64,000 bases of DNA from Bacteroidota bacterium (GTDB taxonomy: Bacteria; Bacteroidota; Bacteroidia; Chitinophagales; Chitinophagaceae): NCBI GenBank assembly GCA_013285595.1, contig JABDHF010000008.1:1-64000 (forward strand), written 5' to 3'. This document shows, in pieces, positions 25,613-33,480 of the stretch (position 1 is the stretch's first letter; each line of letters starts with the position of its first letter). Made by a program: the position numbers and the translations under genes. The notes under the pieces were generated by a model that saw only the letters and a list, made by a program, of their open reading frames with translations, did not search any database and was not told the origin of the DNA.

Positions 25613-26515
25613 CTATGCTGCTTCTATAGCTGCGCCCAGGTTTTCTTCTTCAGTGTTCAGTTCGCTGCCTTTGTTGGGTTTCATGTTAAGCTCTAGCATC
25701 AGGCTGGCCATCATAGCTTTGGCAGATTCTTTGCCTTGCTTCTTTTTGTTGATGTCTATGGCCTGCGCCACGAGGTCTTCATTGTAGTTGTATATCGACC
25801 ACTTAGAATCGGAATATTCAAGGGCTGTAAGGTTTTCTATCCAGTCGCCGGAGTTCATGTAGGTGATGTGGCCGTGCCGGGTATTCACATCCTTTATTTC
25901 CGGGTGGTGTATGTGGCCGCAAATCACATAGTCGTAACTATTTTCAGCGGCTATGTCACAAACGGTATCCTCGAAATTATTGATGAACTTAACTGCACCC
26001 TTTACACTATTCTTTACTTTTTTGGAAAGGGATATGTTGCCACGCCCCATTTTGCGGGAGATGTAATTTACGAAGCTATTGATGAGGATAAGCATATCAT
26101 AGCCAATGGCGCCCAGCTTGGCGAGCCACCTGCTATGCTGCATCACCACATCGAAAACGTCTCCATGAAATATCCACACGCGTGAATTGTCGATCTTGAG
26201 GGACAGCTTATTGGTTATCTTGAGTGACCCGAGCTGGAACCCTTTGAAACGCCGGAGCATCTCATCGTGGTTGCCGGGAATGTAGTATACGGGGGTGTCT
26301 TTGGCTATGAGGCCTATGAGGTGCTTTACCACCATCATATGGGTTGCGGGCCAGTACCGTTTGCTGAACTGCCAGACGTCGATAATGTCGCCGTTAAGAA
26401 CTACCGCCTTGGGTTTGATACTTTTAAGATACCTGAGGAGTTCGGTTGCGTGGCATCCGTAAGTGCCCAGGTGTATATCTGAAAGCACCACAATGTCCAC
26501 CTCTCTTTTTGCCAT
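25613..26515 (-). CDS. LpxH-like UDP-2,3-diacylglucosamine diphosphatase family metallophosphatase
   Basis: 300 aa. Complete calcineurin-like dimetal site: DIHLG (13-17), NGDIID (41-46), GNHDE (81-85), FHGDVFD (117-123) and GHIHHPE (200-206). The region RWLAKLGAIGYDMLILIN fits the membrane-touching insertion of LpxH/YbbF-type enzymes, which hydrolyse UDP-diacylglucosamine in lipid A synthesis. Related Bacteroidota paralogues of unsure substrate exist, so the exact reaction is inferred. ATG start; a glycosyltransferase gene follows 34 bases downstream. Confidence 0.87.
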   Translation of the reverse strand: MAKREVDIVVLSDIHLGTYGCHATELLRYLKSIKPKAVVLNGDIIDVWQFSKRYWPATHMMVVKHLIGLIAKDTPVYYIPGNHDEMLRRFKGFQLGSLKITNKLSLKIDNSRVWIFHGDVFDVVMQHSRWLAKLGAIGYDMLILINSFVNYISRKMGRGNISLSKKVKNSVKGAVKFINNFEDTVCDIAAENSYDYVICGHIHHPEIKDVNTRHGHITYMNSGDWIENLTALEYSDSKWSIYNYNEDLVAQAIDINKKKQGKESAKAMMASLMLELNMKPNKGSELNTEEENLGAAIEAA

Positions 26516-26695
26516 TTATTCCCTTCGACGAAGCATTTGGTTACACAAAGGGACAACTTTAATATGAAAAGATGGTTATTCGATTGTTAATTTAATATGA
26601 ATTAACAGGCATTGGCTTAAAACTCAAAGCCCTCCCGTAAGACTACGGAAAGGCCCATTTAACTCAAACAGAGTTCAAATGTGTTGCATATTAAT

Positions 26696-27217
26696 TTAGT
26701 TGTAGTTTACTGTTACCGGTACGCCTGTTGCGTTAGTGTAGGTGCCAGCAGTTTGTGCTGCGGCTACGTTAAGCGTTGCACCTACAGTAAGTGTTTGTGC
26801 GCCACCTGAGCTTAGAAGGCCTGTGCCTGATGGGCTGCTGGTAAAGTTAGTAACGTTCATGTTATGAGTAGATCCGTCTGTTATTACTACGGTACCAGGT
26901 AAGGTGATGATGTAAGAGTAGTTGCCCTGGCCTGTTACGTTAAAGCTTGCAGCAGTTACGGTACCTGTAGTAGCTGGAAGAGTAACACCACCTGCACCAC
27001 CTGTAGTACGAGTACCAGCCGGAGCAAGAACTGTAGTACCAGCCAGTGTAGCAGAAACGGCTACGTTACCGAAGTTCATATCTACTGTCTTAGAGATAGC
27101 GATAGGAGTGATGATTGTTGCAGAGGCAGAAGCTGTTGCTGTAGCCTGTGCGAAAGAAGCGTTAGCGCCTGTGATGATGATTGCTGCTGTTGCGAAGAAT
27201 TTTGCGATGTTTTTCAT
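26696..27217 (-). CDS. DUF4402 secreted protein, copy A
   Basis: 173 aa with signal peptide (cleavage after about NASFA), then a small, Thr/Gly/Ala-rich beta protein typical of DUF4402 (ITPIAISKTVDMNFGNVAV, GTVTAASFNVTGQGNYSY, TVGATLNVAAAQTAGTY). It differs from copy B (28498-29019) at only about five residues. Similarity continues about 85 bases upstream of the ATG, so the promoter was copied too. Role unknown; DUF4402 proteins are predicted extracellular or pilus-like beta domains. ATG at 27217. Unlike copy B it has no strong terminator. Confidence 0.9.
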   Translation of the reverse strand: MKNIAKFFATAAIIITGANASFAQATATASASATIITPIAISKTVDMNFGNVAVSATLAGTTVLAPAGTRTTGGAGGVTLPATTGTVTAASFNVTGQGNYSYIITLPGTVVITDGSTHNMNVTNFTSSPSGTGLLSSGGAQTLTVGATLNVAAAQTAGTYTNATGVPVTVNYN

Positions 27218-27577
27218 TTTGTTTGTTTTTAGAAGTTTGAGTGAGTTTGTTTATCGTTGTTTGATAGGTATATTACCAACGACGTGCCAAACTATTAACT
27301 AATTGATTTTCAATTGATTATTAACTTGGCACAATATCAATTATTCCATATCAAGGACATAGGTTCTATAAAATGGATTATTCCATAAAATGATCGCCAG
27401 GAAGAGGTGTGAGCTTAGGCTTTTGTGCTTTCATGAACTTGCCTATTTATAATTGCTATGCTATAAATATGTGATCCTTTCAGAATCATGACATGCTTAC
27501 ACATGGACTTTAGAACTATGTTCGCGCGTTGCAAACGCGCCGCCGGTGCATCCGCGAAACATTCGTGGACGAGAGAA
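27218..27577. other. spacer between DUF4402 copy A and the tandem repeat
   Basis: The first 85 bases are the duplicated upstream region shared with copy B, including TTTGGCACGTCGTTGG (minus strand). The rest shows no ORF I would support. Confidence 0.4.
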
Positions 27578-28211
27578 TTGGAAGGCTTGCCTAGCTTGGC
27601 TTTAAGGCCTGTTTTCGGGGAGGAGTAGGCCTTGTGTTGAAGAATATCCCTCTTGCCTCCTTCGCTAACGCACAAGGCTGTGCTCAAGGGGGAATGTTGT
27701 AGTGCATTTATAAGGTGTGGCACCCTGACCGTACTTTTTTGATAGCGATTCATTTTTCTTGTATGAAAGTTGGAAGGCTTGCCTAGCTTGATTTTAAGGC
27801 TTGTTTTCGGGGAGGAGTAGGCCTTGTTTTGAAGAATACCCTCCTTACTCTCTTCGCTAACGCACAAGGCTGTGCTCAAGAGGGAATGTTGTAGTGCATT
27901 TATAAGGTGTGGTACCCTGACCGTACTTTTTTGATAGCGATTCATTTTTCTTGTATGAAAGTTGGAAGGCTTGCCTAGCTTGATTTTAAGGCCTGTTTTC
28001 GGGGAGGAGTAGGCCTTGTTTTGAAGAATACCCCCCTTACTCTCTTCGCTAACGCACAAGGCTGTGCTCAAGAGGGAATGCTGTGGCGCATTTATAAGGT
28101 GCGGAGCACTGATCGTACTTTTTTGATGGTGGTTCATTTTTCTTGTATGAAAATTGGAAGGCTTGCCTAGTATGGTTTTGGGGCCTGTTTTCGGGGAGGA
28201 GGAGGCCATAT
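27578..28211. repeat. 192-bp tandem repeat array, 3.3 units
   Basis: TTGGAAGGC recurs at 27578, 27770, 27962 and 28154, exactly 192 bases apart, with near-identical units between. Each unit holds TTTTCGGGGAGGAGTAGGCC, TTCGCTAACGCACAAGGC, TGTGCTCAAG, GTACTTTTTTGAT and a CATTTTTCTTGTATGAAA end. The unit is homologous, in inverted orientation, to the repeat at 18194-18470. Because 192 is a multiple of three, an open frame runs through the array on the minus strand (27415-28209), but this follows from repetition and is not taken as a gene. Confidence 0.92.
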
Positions 28212-28430
28212 TTTTTTGTGCTATCGCGCTGTGAAAGACAGTGTATAGTTGCAGTGTGTGATATTTGAATCATGTAAACGAAATTTTATATAGTATCGCA
28301 TTAAGTATAAAGTTAGGGTGGATAAATGCGAGTGTTATCGTGTGTGAGCGATGTCGGGTTTCGGCACACCGTACGGCTTCTATTTTTTTGCAACAACTGA
28401 AAACCGATATTTGAGATTGCTCTAAAACAC
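28212..28430. other. spacer after the tandem repeat
   Basis: No ORF supported; contains ordinary AT-rich DNA up to the terminator at 28431. Confidence 0.35.
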
Positions 28431-28459
28431 AAAAAACGCTGCTCCACGCAGCGTTTTTT
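28431..28459 (-). terminator. bidirectional-type intrinsic terminator of DUF4402 copy B
   Basis: AAAAAACGCTGC (28431-28442) pairs perfectly with GCAGCGTTTTTT (28448-28459), loop TCCAC, 38 bases beyond the stop of copy B. T/A tracts on both sides allow termination in both directions. Confidence 0.92.
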
Positions 28460-28497
28460 AGATTGGGGTTGAAAATGGTTATTAGAGGTCAATCTGA

Positions 28498-29019
28498 TTA
28501 GTTGTAGTTAACTGTTACCGGTACACCTGTAGCGTTGGTGTAGGTACCGGCTGTTTGTGCTGCTGCTACGTTGAGGGTTGCACCTACAGTAAGTGTTTGA
28601 GCGCCGCCTGAGCTTAAAAGGCCGGTTCCTGATGGGCTGCTGGTAAAGTTGGTCACGTTCATGTTGTGTGAAGCGCCGTCTGTTATTGCTACGGTACCGG
28701 GTAATGTGATGATGTAAGAGTAGTTGCCCTGGCCTGTAACGTTAAAGCTTGCAGCAGTTACGGTACCTGTAGTAGCCGGCAGTGTAACACCACCTGCACC
28801 ACCTGTGGTACGAGTGCCAGCCGGAGCAAGAACTGTAGTACCAGCCAGTGTAGCCGAAACCGCTACGTTACCGAAGTTCATATCTACCGTTTTAGAGATG
28901 GCGATAGGAGTGATGATGGTAGCAGAGGCAGAAGCTGTTGCTGTAGCCTGGGCGAAAGATGCGTTAGTGCCAGTGATGATGATTGCTGCTGTTGCGAAGA
29001 ATTTTACGATGTTTTTCAT
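28498..29019 (-). CDS. DUF4402 secreted protein, copy B
   Basis: 173 aa from ATG 29019; the frame is open further upstream (to 29118), but that part lies in the conserved promoter region and is not protein-like. Signal peptide, then the same DUF4402 body as copy A with about five substitutions (for example NIVKFF for NIAKFF, TVAITDGASHN for TVVITDGSTHN). Cleanly terminated by the stem-loop at 28431. Two copies separated by a repeat array look like a segmental duplication that could be kept for dosage. Function unknown. Confidence 0.9.
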   Translation of the reverse strand: MKNIVKFFATAAIIITGTNASFAQATATASASATIITPIAISKTVDMNFGNVAVSATLAGTTVLAPAGTRTTGGAGGVTLPATTGTVTAASFNVTGQGNYSYIITLPGTVAITDGASHNMNVTNFTSSPSGTGLLSSGGAQTLTVGATLNVAAAQTAGTYTNATGVPVTVNYN

Positions 29020-29296
29020 TTGTTTGTTTTTTAGAAGTTTGAGTTGAGTTTGTTTGTTTCGTTGTTTGATAGGTATATAACCAACGACGTGCCAAACTAT
29101 TAACTTGCTGAAAATCAATCACTTATTTTTTTACATGATTGCAAATATTCCATTTATTGGACAATTTTTCTTTAAAAAGGAATTAATCTATAATATAGAT
29201 CAGATAAATAAGAAAAGCGTGGCTATGGGAACAATTTTTATAAGATATTAGATTGAAGCATTATCAGTAATTTTATAACCTGAAAGTCATTAAGTT
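29020..29296. other. divergent intergenic region
   Basis: Holds the upstream region of DUF4402 copy B (minus) and of the response regulator (plus). No further ORF or repeat seen. Confidence 0.4.
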
Positions 29297-30007
29297 ATGT
29301 TACCGAAACAAACCAAAGCATCGTTATTAATAGCCGAAGACGAAGAGAGCCTTCGTGAAGGGCTGAAACTGAACCTGGAACTGGAAGGATATGAAGTGAC
29401 GACGGTAGATAACGGGCCAGGAGTGATAAAAATGGTGAAAAATGAATATTTTGATCTTATAGTATTAGATATAATGCTGCCCGATATGGATGGCATCACC
29501 GTATGTGAGACCATAAGGATGCAGCATAACGATGTGCCGATATTGTTCTTGTCGGCCCGGAACAGTGGAGCAGACCGTGTGCTGGGACTGAAAAAGGGTG
29601 GGGATGACTACCTGACCAAGCCCTTTAACCTGGAAGAGCTGCTGCTGCGCGTAGATAAGCTGGTAACCAAGAATAAGAAGATAAAAGAACCGCAAACTGT
29701 AGGTGATACCTATGAATTTGACGGATGCAAAATAGACTTTGCCGCGCATGAATGTGTGGACAAGAATAAAAAGACGCAGGAGCTGAGCAAGAAAGAAGCA
29801 GCACTGCTAAAACTGCTGATAGAGCATGAGGGTGAAGTAGTATCTCGTGAGCAGATATTGCAGATAGTATGGGGCTATAACGTATACCCTACTACACGCA
29901 CCATAGATAACTTTATCCTGAACTTCCGTAAATTCTTTGAAAAGGATAGCCGTAACCCTAAGCACTTCCATTCGATACGTGGGATAGGGTATAAGTTTAC
30001 GAAGTAA
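29297..30007 (+). CDS. OmpR/PhoB-family response regulator
   Basis: 236 aa. Receiver domain at the N terminus: IAEDEE acidic pocket (14-16), phosphoacceptor Asp58 in LIVLDIMLPD, LSAR (T/S switch) and Lys108 in YLTKPF. C-terminal winged helix (about 140-233) ends with RTIDNFILNFRKFFE and HSIRGIGYKF. Binds DNA on phosphorylation. No kinase gene is adjacent, so the partner must be encoded elsewhere; the orphan kinase at 21175 is one candidate in this window. ATG start. Confidence 0.95.
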   Translation: MLPKQTKASLLIAEDEESLREGLKLNLELEGYEVTTVDNGPGVIKMVKNEYFDLIVLDIMLPDMDGITVCETIRMQHNDVPILFLSARNSGADRVLGLKKGGDDYLTKPFNLEELLLRVDKLVTKNKKIKEPQTVGDTYEFDGCKIDFAAHECVDKNKKTQELSKKEAALLKLLIEHEGEVVSREQILQIVWGYNVYPTTRTIDNFILNFRKFFEKDSRNPKHFHSIRGIGYKFTK

Positions 30008-30024
30008 CAAAAAGCGACAACAAT

Positions 30025-30261
30025 TTACATTGCCACTGCCTCAAACTGCTTGCTAAGCGTGCAGCTGTCGGGATGATAAATGTGCTGTATGCTATCGCAG
30101 GTAAACCTGGCTTCGTTGTAATGATCGTAGTACATGGAACCTGCCCTGTAAATTGTGTCCTGGTTGTTTACGTGGCATGTGCATACATACTCATACCTTC
30201 CTTTACACCCATGCGCAATCATAGCAAAAAGCAGTAAGGCGGCATACCCGTGTAGTTTCAT
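30025..30261 (-). CDS. small cysteine-rich lipoprotein
   Basis: 78 aa. Signal peptide ending in lipobox-like IAHGC, so Cys19 would be lipidated. The mature part (about 60 residues) has five further cysteines (YVCTCHVN, FTCDSI, DSCTL), suggesting disulfides in the periplasm or on the surface. No family recognised. It converges on the response regulator gene with 17 bases between stops. ATG start. Confidence 0.6.
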   Translation of the reverse strand: MKLHGYAALLLFAMIAHGCKGRYEYVCTCHVNNQDTIYRAGSMYYDHYNEARFTCDSIQHIYHPDSCTLSKQFEAVAM

Positions 30262-30408
30262 ATACCGAAGATAGGAAGTACTTTTTATTTTAGGCTCTTA
30301 CCCCTAAACACAAGGGAGTAATTTTCCCGAATGTGTAACTATTTTCAAGACAATAAACAATAGCTTTAATACTACAATCTTTTTTGCTGATCATGTAAAA
30401 GCGCCTTA

Positions 30409-31410
30409 TTGAAACTGCCTGTATCCCTTTTATTGGTTTTACCACTTTTTGTTGCGTGGGGCTTTAGTTCTTGCCATACTTCCCGCCCGAGGGAGGGGAG
30501 CTATTATATTTATGTGAAGACAAGCAGGAATGCTAAGCTCATTTACCGCAAGGAATATGATGGGCTTGTGTGGCGGAGGGGCGTATACAAATTGCGTGAG
30601 GATTCGGTAATGAATGTAAGAGGAAAGCAGGCACTGATAGCGGTGCCTGACAGTGATGTGGCAGTGCCGGTAACAGTGCGCAGGAATGGTAAGGAAGGTA
30701 CGGTGTATATACAGCCCATACATGATTTCTTTATAAAGCCGGATGATAAAAAGTACACCTTTCCACGTAAGGTGTTTGTGGATATCAATGATTCCGGTAG
30801 GGCATTTTACCGATATAGACGCAGCACCCTACTGGTGCAACAAAACGCTGTGCCAAAGTGGAGTATGGACTTTACCCCTCCTATAATTAACGGGTTTGGG
30901 TATGGGCTGAAGGACATGGCCGCCATAAGCATAGTGGGGTCTTGTATTGCGCTCAATCGTAATTACGGACGAGGGCGGTCGGTATCGTTTGAGGTGGGCG
31001 GTATCTTGCCTATGCCAAAATCAGGCCCTAGTGAAATTACGGCATACACTCCTTACAAATACAATAAGATCAGTGGGTGGTTTGTGAGTGTGAAAGAGAT
31101 ATGGACACTAGCCAGATGTGAACTGGGTTGTGGCGCGTATTTTGGCGGCCACTATAGCAAAAGCTATTATAACACGTTGTACAGCGATGGAGATTCATTA
31201 GGATATTCGAGAAACGGTTATGGCATTGGTTTATGCGCGTCGGCATATTTTCGCATTACGAGCTACTTAGCTATAGGTGGTGAGTTTCAGCCGCAGCTTA
31301 TTTCCATTGATAGGTCGGTATCTCTGGGTTTTGAGTCGGCATATGATTTTGGTTTTAAATTACGGGTGGGGAGGCGACGAGGTGCGGGTAGGGATAGGAT
31401 GCATTATTAG
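30409..31410 (+). CDS. lipoprotein with beta-barrel-like C-terminal region
   Basis: 333 aa. Starts at TTG 30409 (no in-frame ATG); signal peptide with lipobox-like FSSC (Cys about 22). N-terminal part is a small beta domain (YYIYVKTSRNAKLIYRKEYD, a PEGA-like carboxypeptidase-regulatory look). From about residue 175 alternating aromatic/hydrophobic strands (SVSFEVGGILP, GLCASAYFRITSYLAIGGEFQP, SVSLGFESAYDFGFKLRVG) suggest a barrel or outer-membrane association. No specific function recognised. The gene ends just before the palindrome at 31462. Confidence 0.65.
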   Translation: MKLPVSLLLVLPLFVAWGFSSCHTSRPREGSYYIYVKTSRNAKLIYRKEYDGLVWRRGVYKLREDSVMNVRGKQALIAVPDSDVAVPVTVRRNGKEGTVYIQPIHDFFIKPDDKKYTFPRKVFVDINDSGRAFYRYRRSTLLVQQNAVPKWSMDFTPPIINGFGYGLKDMAAISIVGSCIALNRNYGRGRSVSFEVGGILPMPKSGPSEITAYTPYKYNKISGWFVSVKEIWTLARCELGCGAYFGGHYSKSYYNTLYSDGDSLGYSRNGYGIGLCASAYFRITSYLAIGGEFQPQLISIDRSVSLGFESAYDFGFKLRVGRRRGAGRDRMHY

Positions 31411-31461
31411 TAGGGGCTTTGCGTTGCGAGTGGAGACCTTTGCGAGTGATAACCTTCGCGA

Positions 31462-31489
31462 GTGGAGACGCAATGCATTGCGTCTCTAC
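31462..31489. repeat. 28-base near-perfect palindrome (REP-like)
   Basis: Core 31465-31486 is a perfect 22-base palindrome with arms GAGACGCAATG/CATTGCGTCTC; three more pairs on each side include one G-T. Resembles the GTAGAGACG-type intergenic palindromes known across Bacteroidota and cyanobacteria. It overlaps the stop codon of the next gene and is preceded by three GCGAGTG repeats. Confidence 0.75.
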
Positions 31490-31812
31490 CAGGCGAGGTC
31501 GGGGTCGTTGCTTTCGTTTTTAACCTTGTTGTCTATACGGCTTTGTATCTTTTGCAACTGGCGGTCGTAGACGAGGCGGGCTATTTTATGGGCAACGTGT
31601 TCGTCATTAAGTATTGCTGTTAGCTTTTTCTCTGAAATATCGAGGCGGTACATTGCCTGGAAGAATGTCTCCGGGCCGCGCTCCAGCAGTAGTACTACTT
31701 TATCGGCGAGTACTTTTAGTATTGCATCCTCATACAGCGTTTCGGGTAACTGGATATCCCAGTCGCCCTTTAGTGCTGATGCTGTTTCTTCTAAAATGTT
31801 GCCTTTGATCAT
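31486..31812 (-). CDS. conserved hypothetical protein next to glyQS
   Basis: 108 aa, cytosolic, helical: LPETLYEDAILKVLADKVVLLLERGPETFFQAMYRLD then ISEKKLTAILND and AHKIARLVYDRQLQKIQSR. I do not recognise a named domain, but charged, regular helices and position 26 bases after glyQS suggest a real co-transcribed gene. The stop codon lies in the REP-like palindrome. ATG start. Confidence 0.7.
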   Translation of the reverse strand: MIKGNILEETASALKGDWDIQLPETLYEDAILKVLADKVVLLLERGPETFFQAMYRLDISEKKLTAILNDEHVAHKIARLVYDRQLQKIQSRIDNKVKNESNDPDLAW

Positions 31813-31838
31813 AACTATCCTAAGATGGTGTTCAACTC

Positions 31839-33269
31839 TTAGAACATCTTTATTTTGTCCAATATCATATCCTTAACACTGGCAAGCGATATACGTTCTT
31901 GCGTCATGCTGTCGCGATAGCGGATGGTTACGGTCTGGTCTTCTTTGGTCTGGTGGTCTATGGTGATGCAGAATGGTGTGCCTATAGCATCTTGCCTGCG
32001 GTAGCGCTTGCCTATGCTGTCTTTCTCTTCGTAAAAACACTTGAAGTGCGGCTTGCACGCTGTTATCAAGTCTCTTGCTATTTCGGGCAGGCCGTCTTTT
32101 TTTGTGAGTGGCAATACTGCCAGCTTTATAGGCGCCAGCATGGGCGGGAAGCGCAGCACTACACGACTATCGGGCTTGTCGTCGGTTGTCAGGTCTTGCT
32201 CTTCGTAAGCTTCGCTGAGTATCATCATTACCGTACGGTCGAGGCCTATGGATGTTTCTACCACGTAAGGCACGTAGTGCTGGTTGATGTCGGTATCAAA
32301 GTAAGTGAGCTTCTTGCCGCTAAATTGCTGGTGTTGTTTCAGGTCGAAGTCGGTGCGGCTGTGTATGCCTTCTACTTCTTTAAAGCCCATGGGGAAGTCG
32401 TACTCTATATCGCAGGCCATATCGGCATAGTGCGCCAGTTTCACATGGTCGTGAAACTTGTACTTGTCTGGTGATATGCCGAGGCTGAGGTGCCACTTCA
32501 TGCGGGTTTCTTTCCAGTGCTCGTACCATTCTTTTTGTGTGCCTGGCTTTACGAAGAACTGCATCTCCATCTGCTCGAACTCGCGCATGCGGAATATGAA
32601 TCCGCGCGCCACAATTTCGTTACGGAAAGCCTTACCTGTCTGTGCTATCCCAAAGGGTATTTTCATACGCCCTGTTTTCTGCACATTGAGGAAGTTGACG
32701 AAGATACCCTGTGCTGTTTCGGGACGCAGGTATATTACGTTGGCTTCCTCTGCTACAGAGCCTATCTCGGTAGAGAACATGAGGTTGAACTGGCGCACAT
32801 CGGTCCAGTTGCAGGTGCCGCTTACTCCGCAATTTATTTTGTTATCAGTGATCAGCGTTTTTATCCCTGCAAAGTCGTTGGCAGCGAGCAGCTGATCCAT
32901 CTGCTGTAGTAGCGCATCTCCTTTTTCTTTATCTAAAGTTTCGGCAAAGCCCTCTATCAGGTGATCTACACGGTAGCGTTTCTGGCTATCCTTATTGTCG
33001 ATCATCGGGTCGCTGAAGTTATCTACGTGGCCGCTGGCTTTCCATACTGTGGGGTGCATGAATATGGCGGCGTCTATGCCTACTATATTATCCTGCATCT
33101 GGGTCATGCTCTTCCACCAGTAGTCGCGGATGTTCTTTTTTAGTTCAGAGCCGTACTGGCCATAGTCGTATACAGCGCTCAGGCCGTCGTATATTTCGCT
33201 TGATTGAAAAACAAATCCATACTCTTTGCAGTGCGCTATAATATTTTGCAGCTTATTGTCATTTGCCAT
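31839..33269 (-). CDS. glyQS: glycyl-tRNA synthetase (class II, GlyQS type)
   Basis: 476 aa, single-chain enzyme charging tRNA-Gly. Class II motifs: motif 2 is FRNEIVARGFIFRMREFEQMEMQFF (about 220-245), motif 3 SIGLDRTVMMIL, and the C-terminal anticodon-binding domain begins PIKLAVLPLTKKDG. YLRPETAQGIFVNF is the typical glycyl site. ATG start. Monocistronic or with the small hypothetical gene 26 bases downstream. Confidence 0.97.
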   Translation of the reverse strand: MANDNKLQNIIAHCKEYGFVFQSSEIYDGLSAVYDYGQYGSELKKNIRDYWWKSMTQMQDNIVGIDAAIFMHPTVWKASGHVDNFSDPMIDNKDSQKRYRVDHLIEGFAETLDKEKGDALLQQMDQLLAANDFAGIKTLITDNKINCGVSGTCNWTDVRQFNLMFSTEIGSVAEEANVIYLRPETAQGIFVNFLNVQKTGRMKIPFGIAQTGKAFRNEIVARGFIFRMREFEQMEMQFFVKPGTQKEWYEHWKETRMKWHLSLGISPDKYKFHDHVKLAHYADMACDIEYDFPMGFKEVEGIHSRTDFDLKQHQQFSGKKLTYFDTDINQHYVPYVVETSIGLDRTVMMILSEAYEEQDLTTDDKPDSRVVLRFPPMLAPIKLAVLPLTKKDGLPEIARDLITACKPHFKCFYEEKDSIGKRYRRQDAIGTPFCITIDHQTKEDQTVTIRYRDSMTQERISLASVKDMILDKIKMF

Positions 33270-33480
33270 AATGCCGGCAAAAATAGCTTATAAATTGAAA
33301 TGTGGGATCATCTGAGAGATTAATGATGCGTCAAGCGTTTTTTGAGACCGCGGCTACCGAAATTATAGGTGATAGAGAATTATGGTCACAGGAGCCGTGA
33401 ATCTGCATAATTTGCAAAATTGTTTATCTTTCGCAAATTTCTTGTTCTAACCAAACAGCGGGCGACTGCAGAATAATTTA

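Noticed and set aside
27218-27303. TTTGGCACG element upstream of the DUF4402 genes, resembling a sigma-54 -24 box
   Set aside because: The -12 GC is absent (TTGG instead of TTGC), so a sigma-54 promoter is not supported; conservation between copies is explained by the duplication.
27415-28209. 264-codon open frame across the tandem repeat, minus strand
   Set aside because: The frame stays open because a stop-free 192-bp unit (64 codons) is repeated; it carries no signal, domain or start context, and the same sequence is degenerate and interrupted at 18 kb and 61.7 kb.
27578-28211. CRISPR-like array
   Set aside because: The whole 192-bp unit is repeated with no unique spacers and no cas genes are present.
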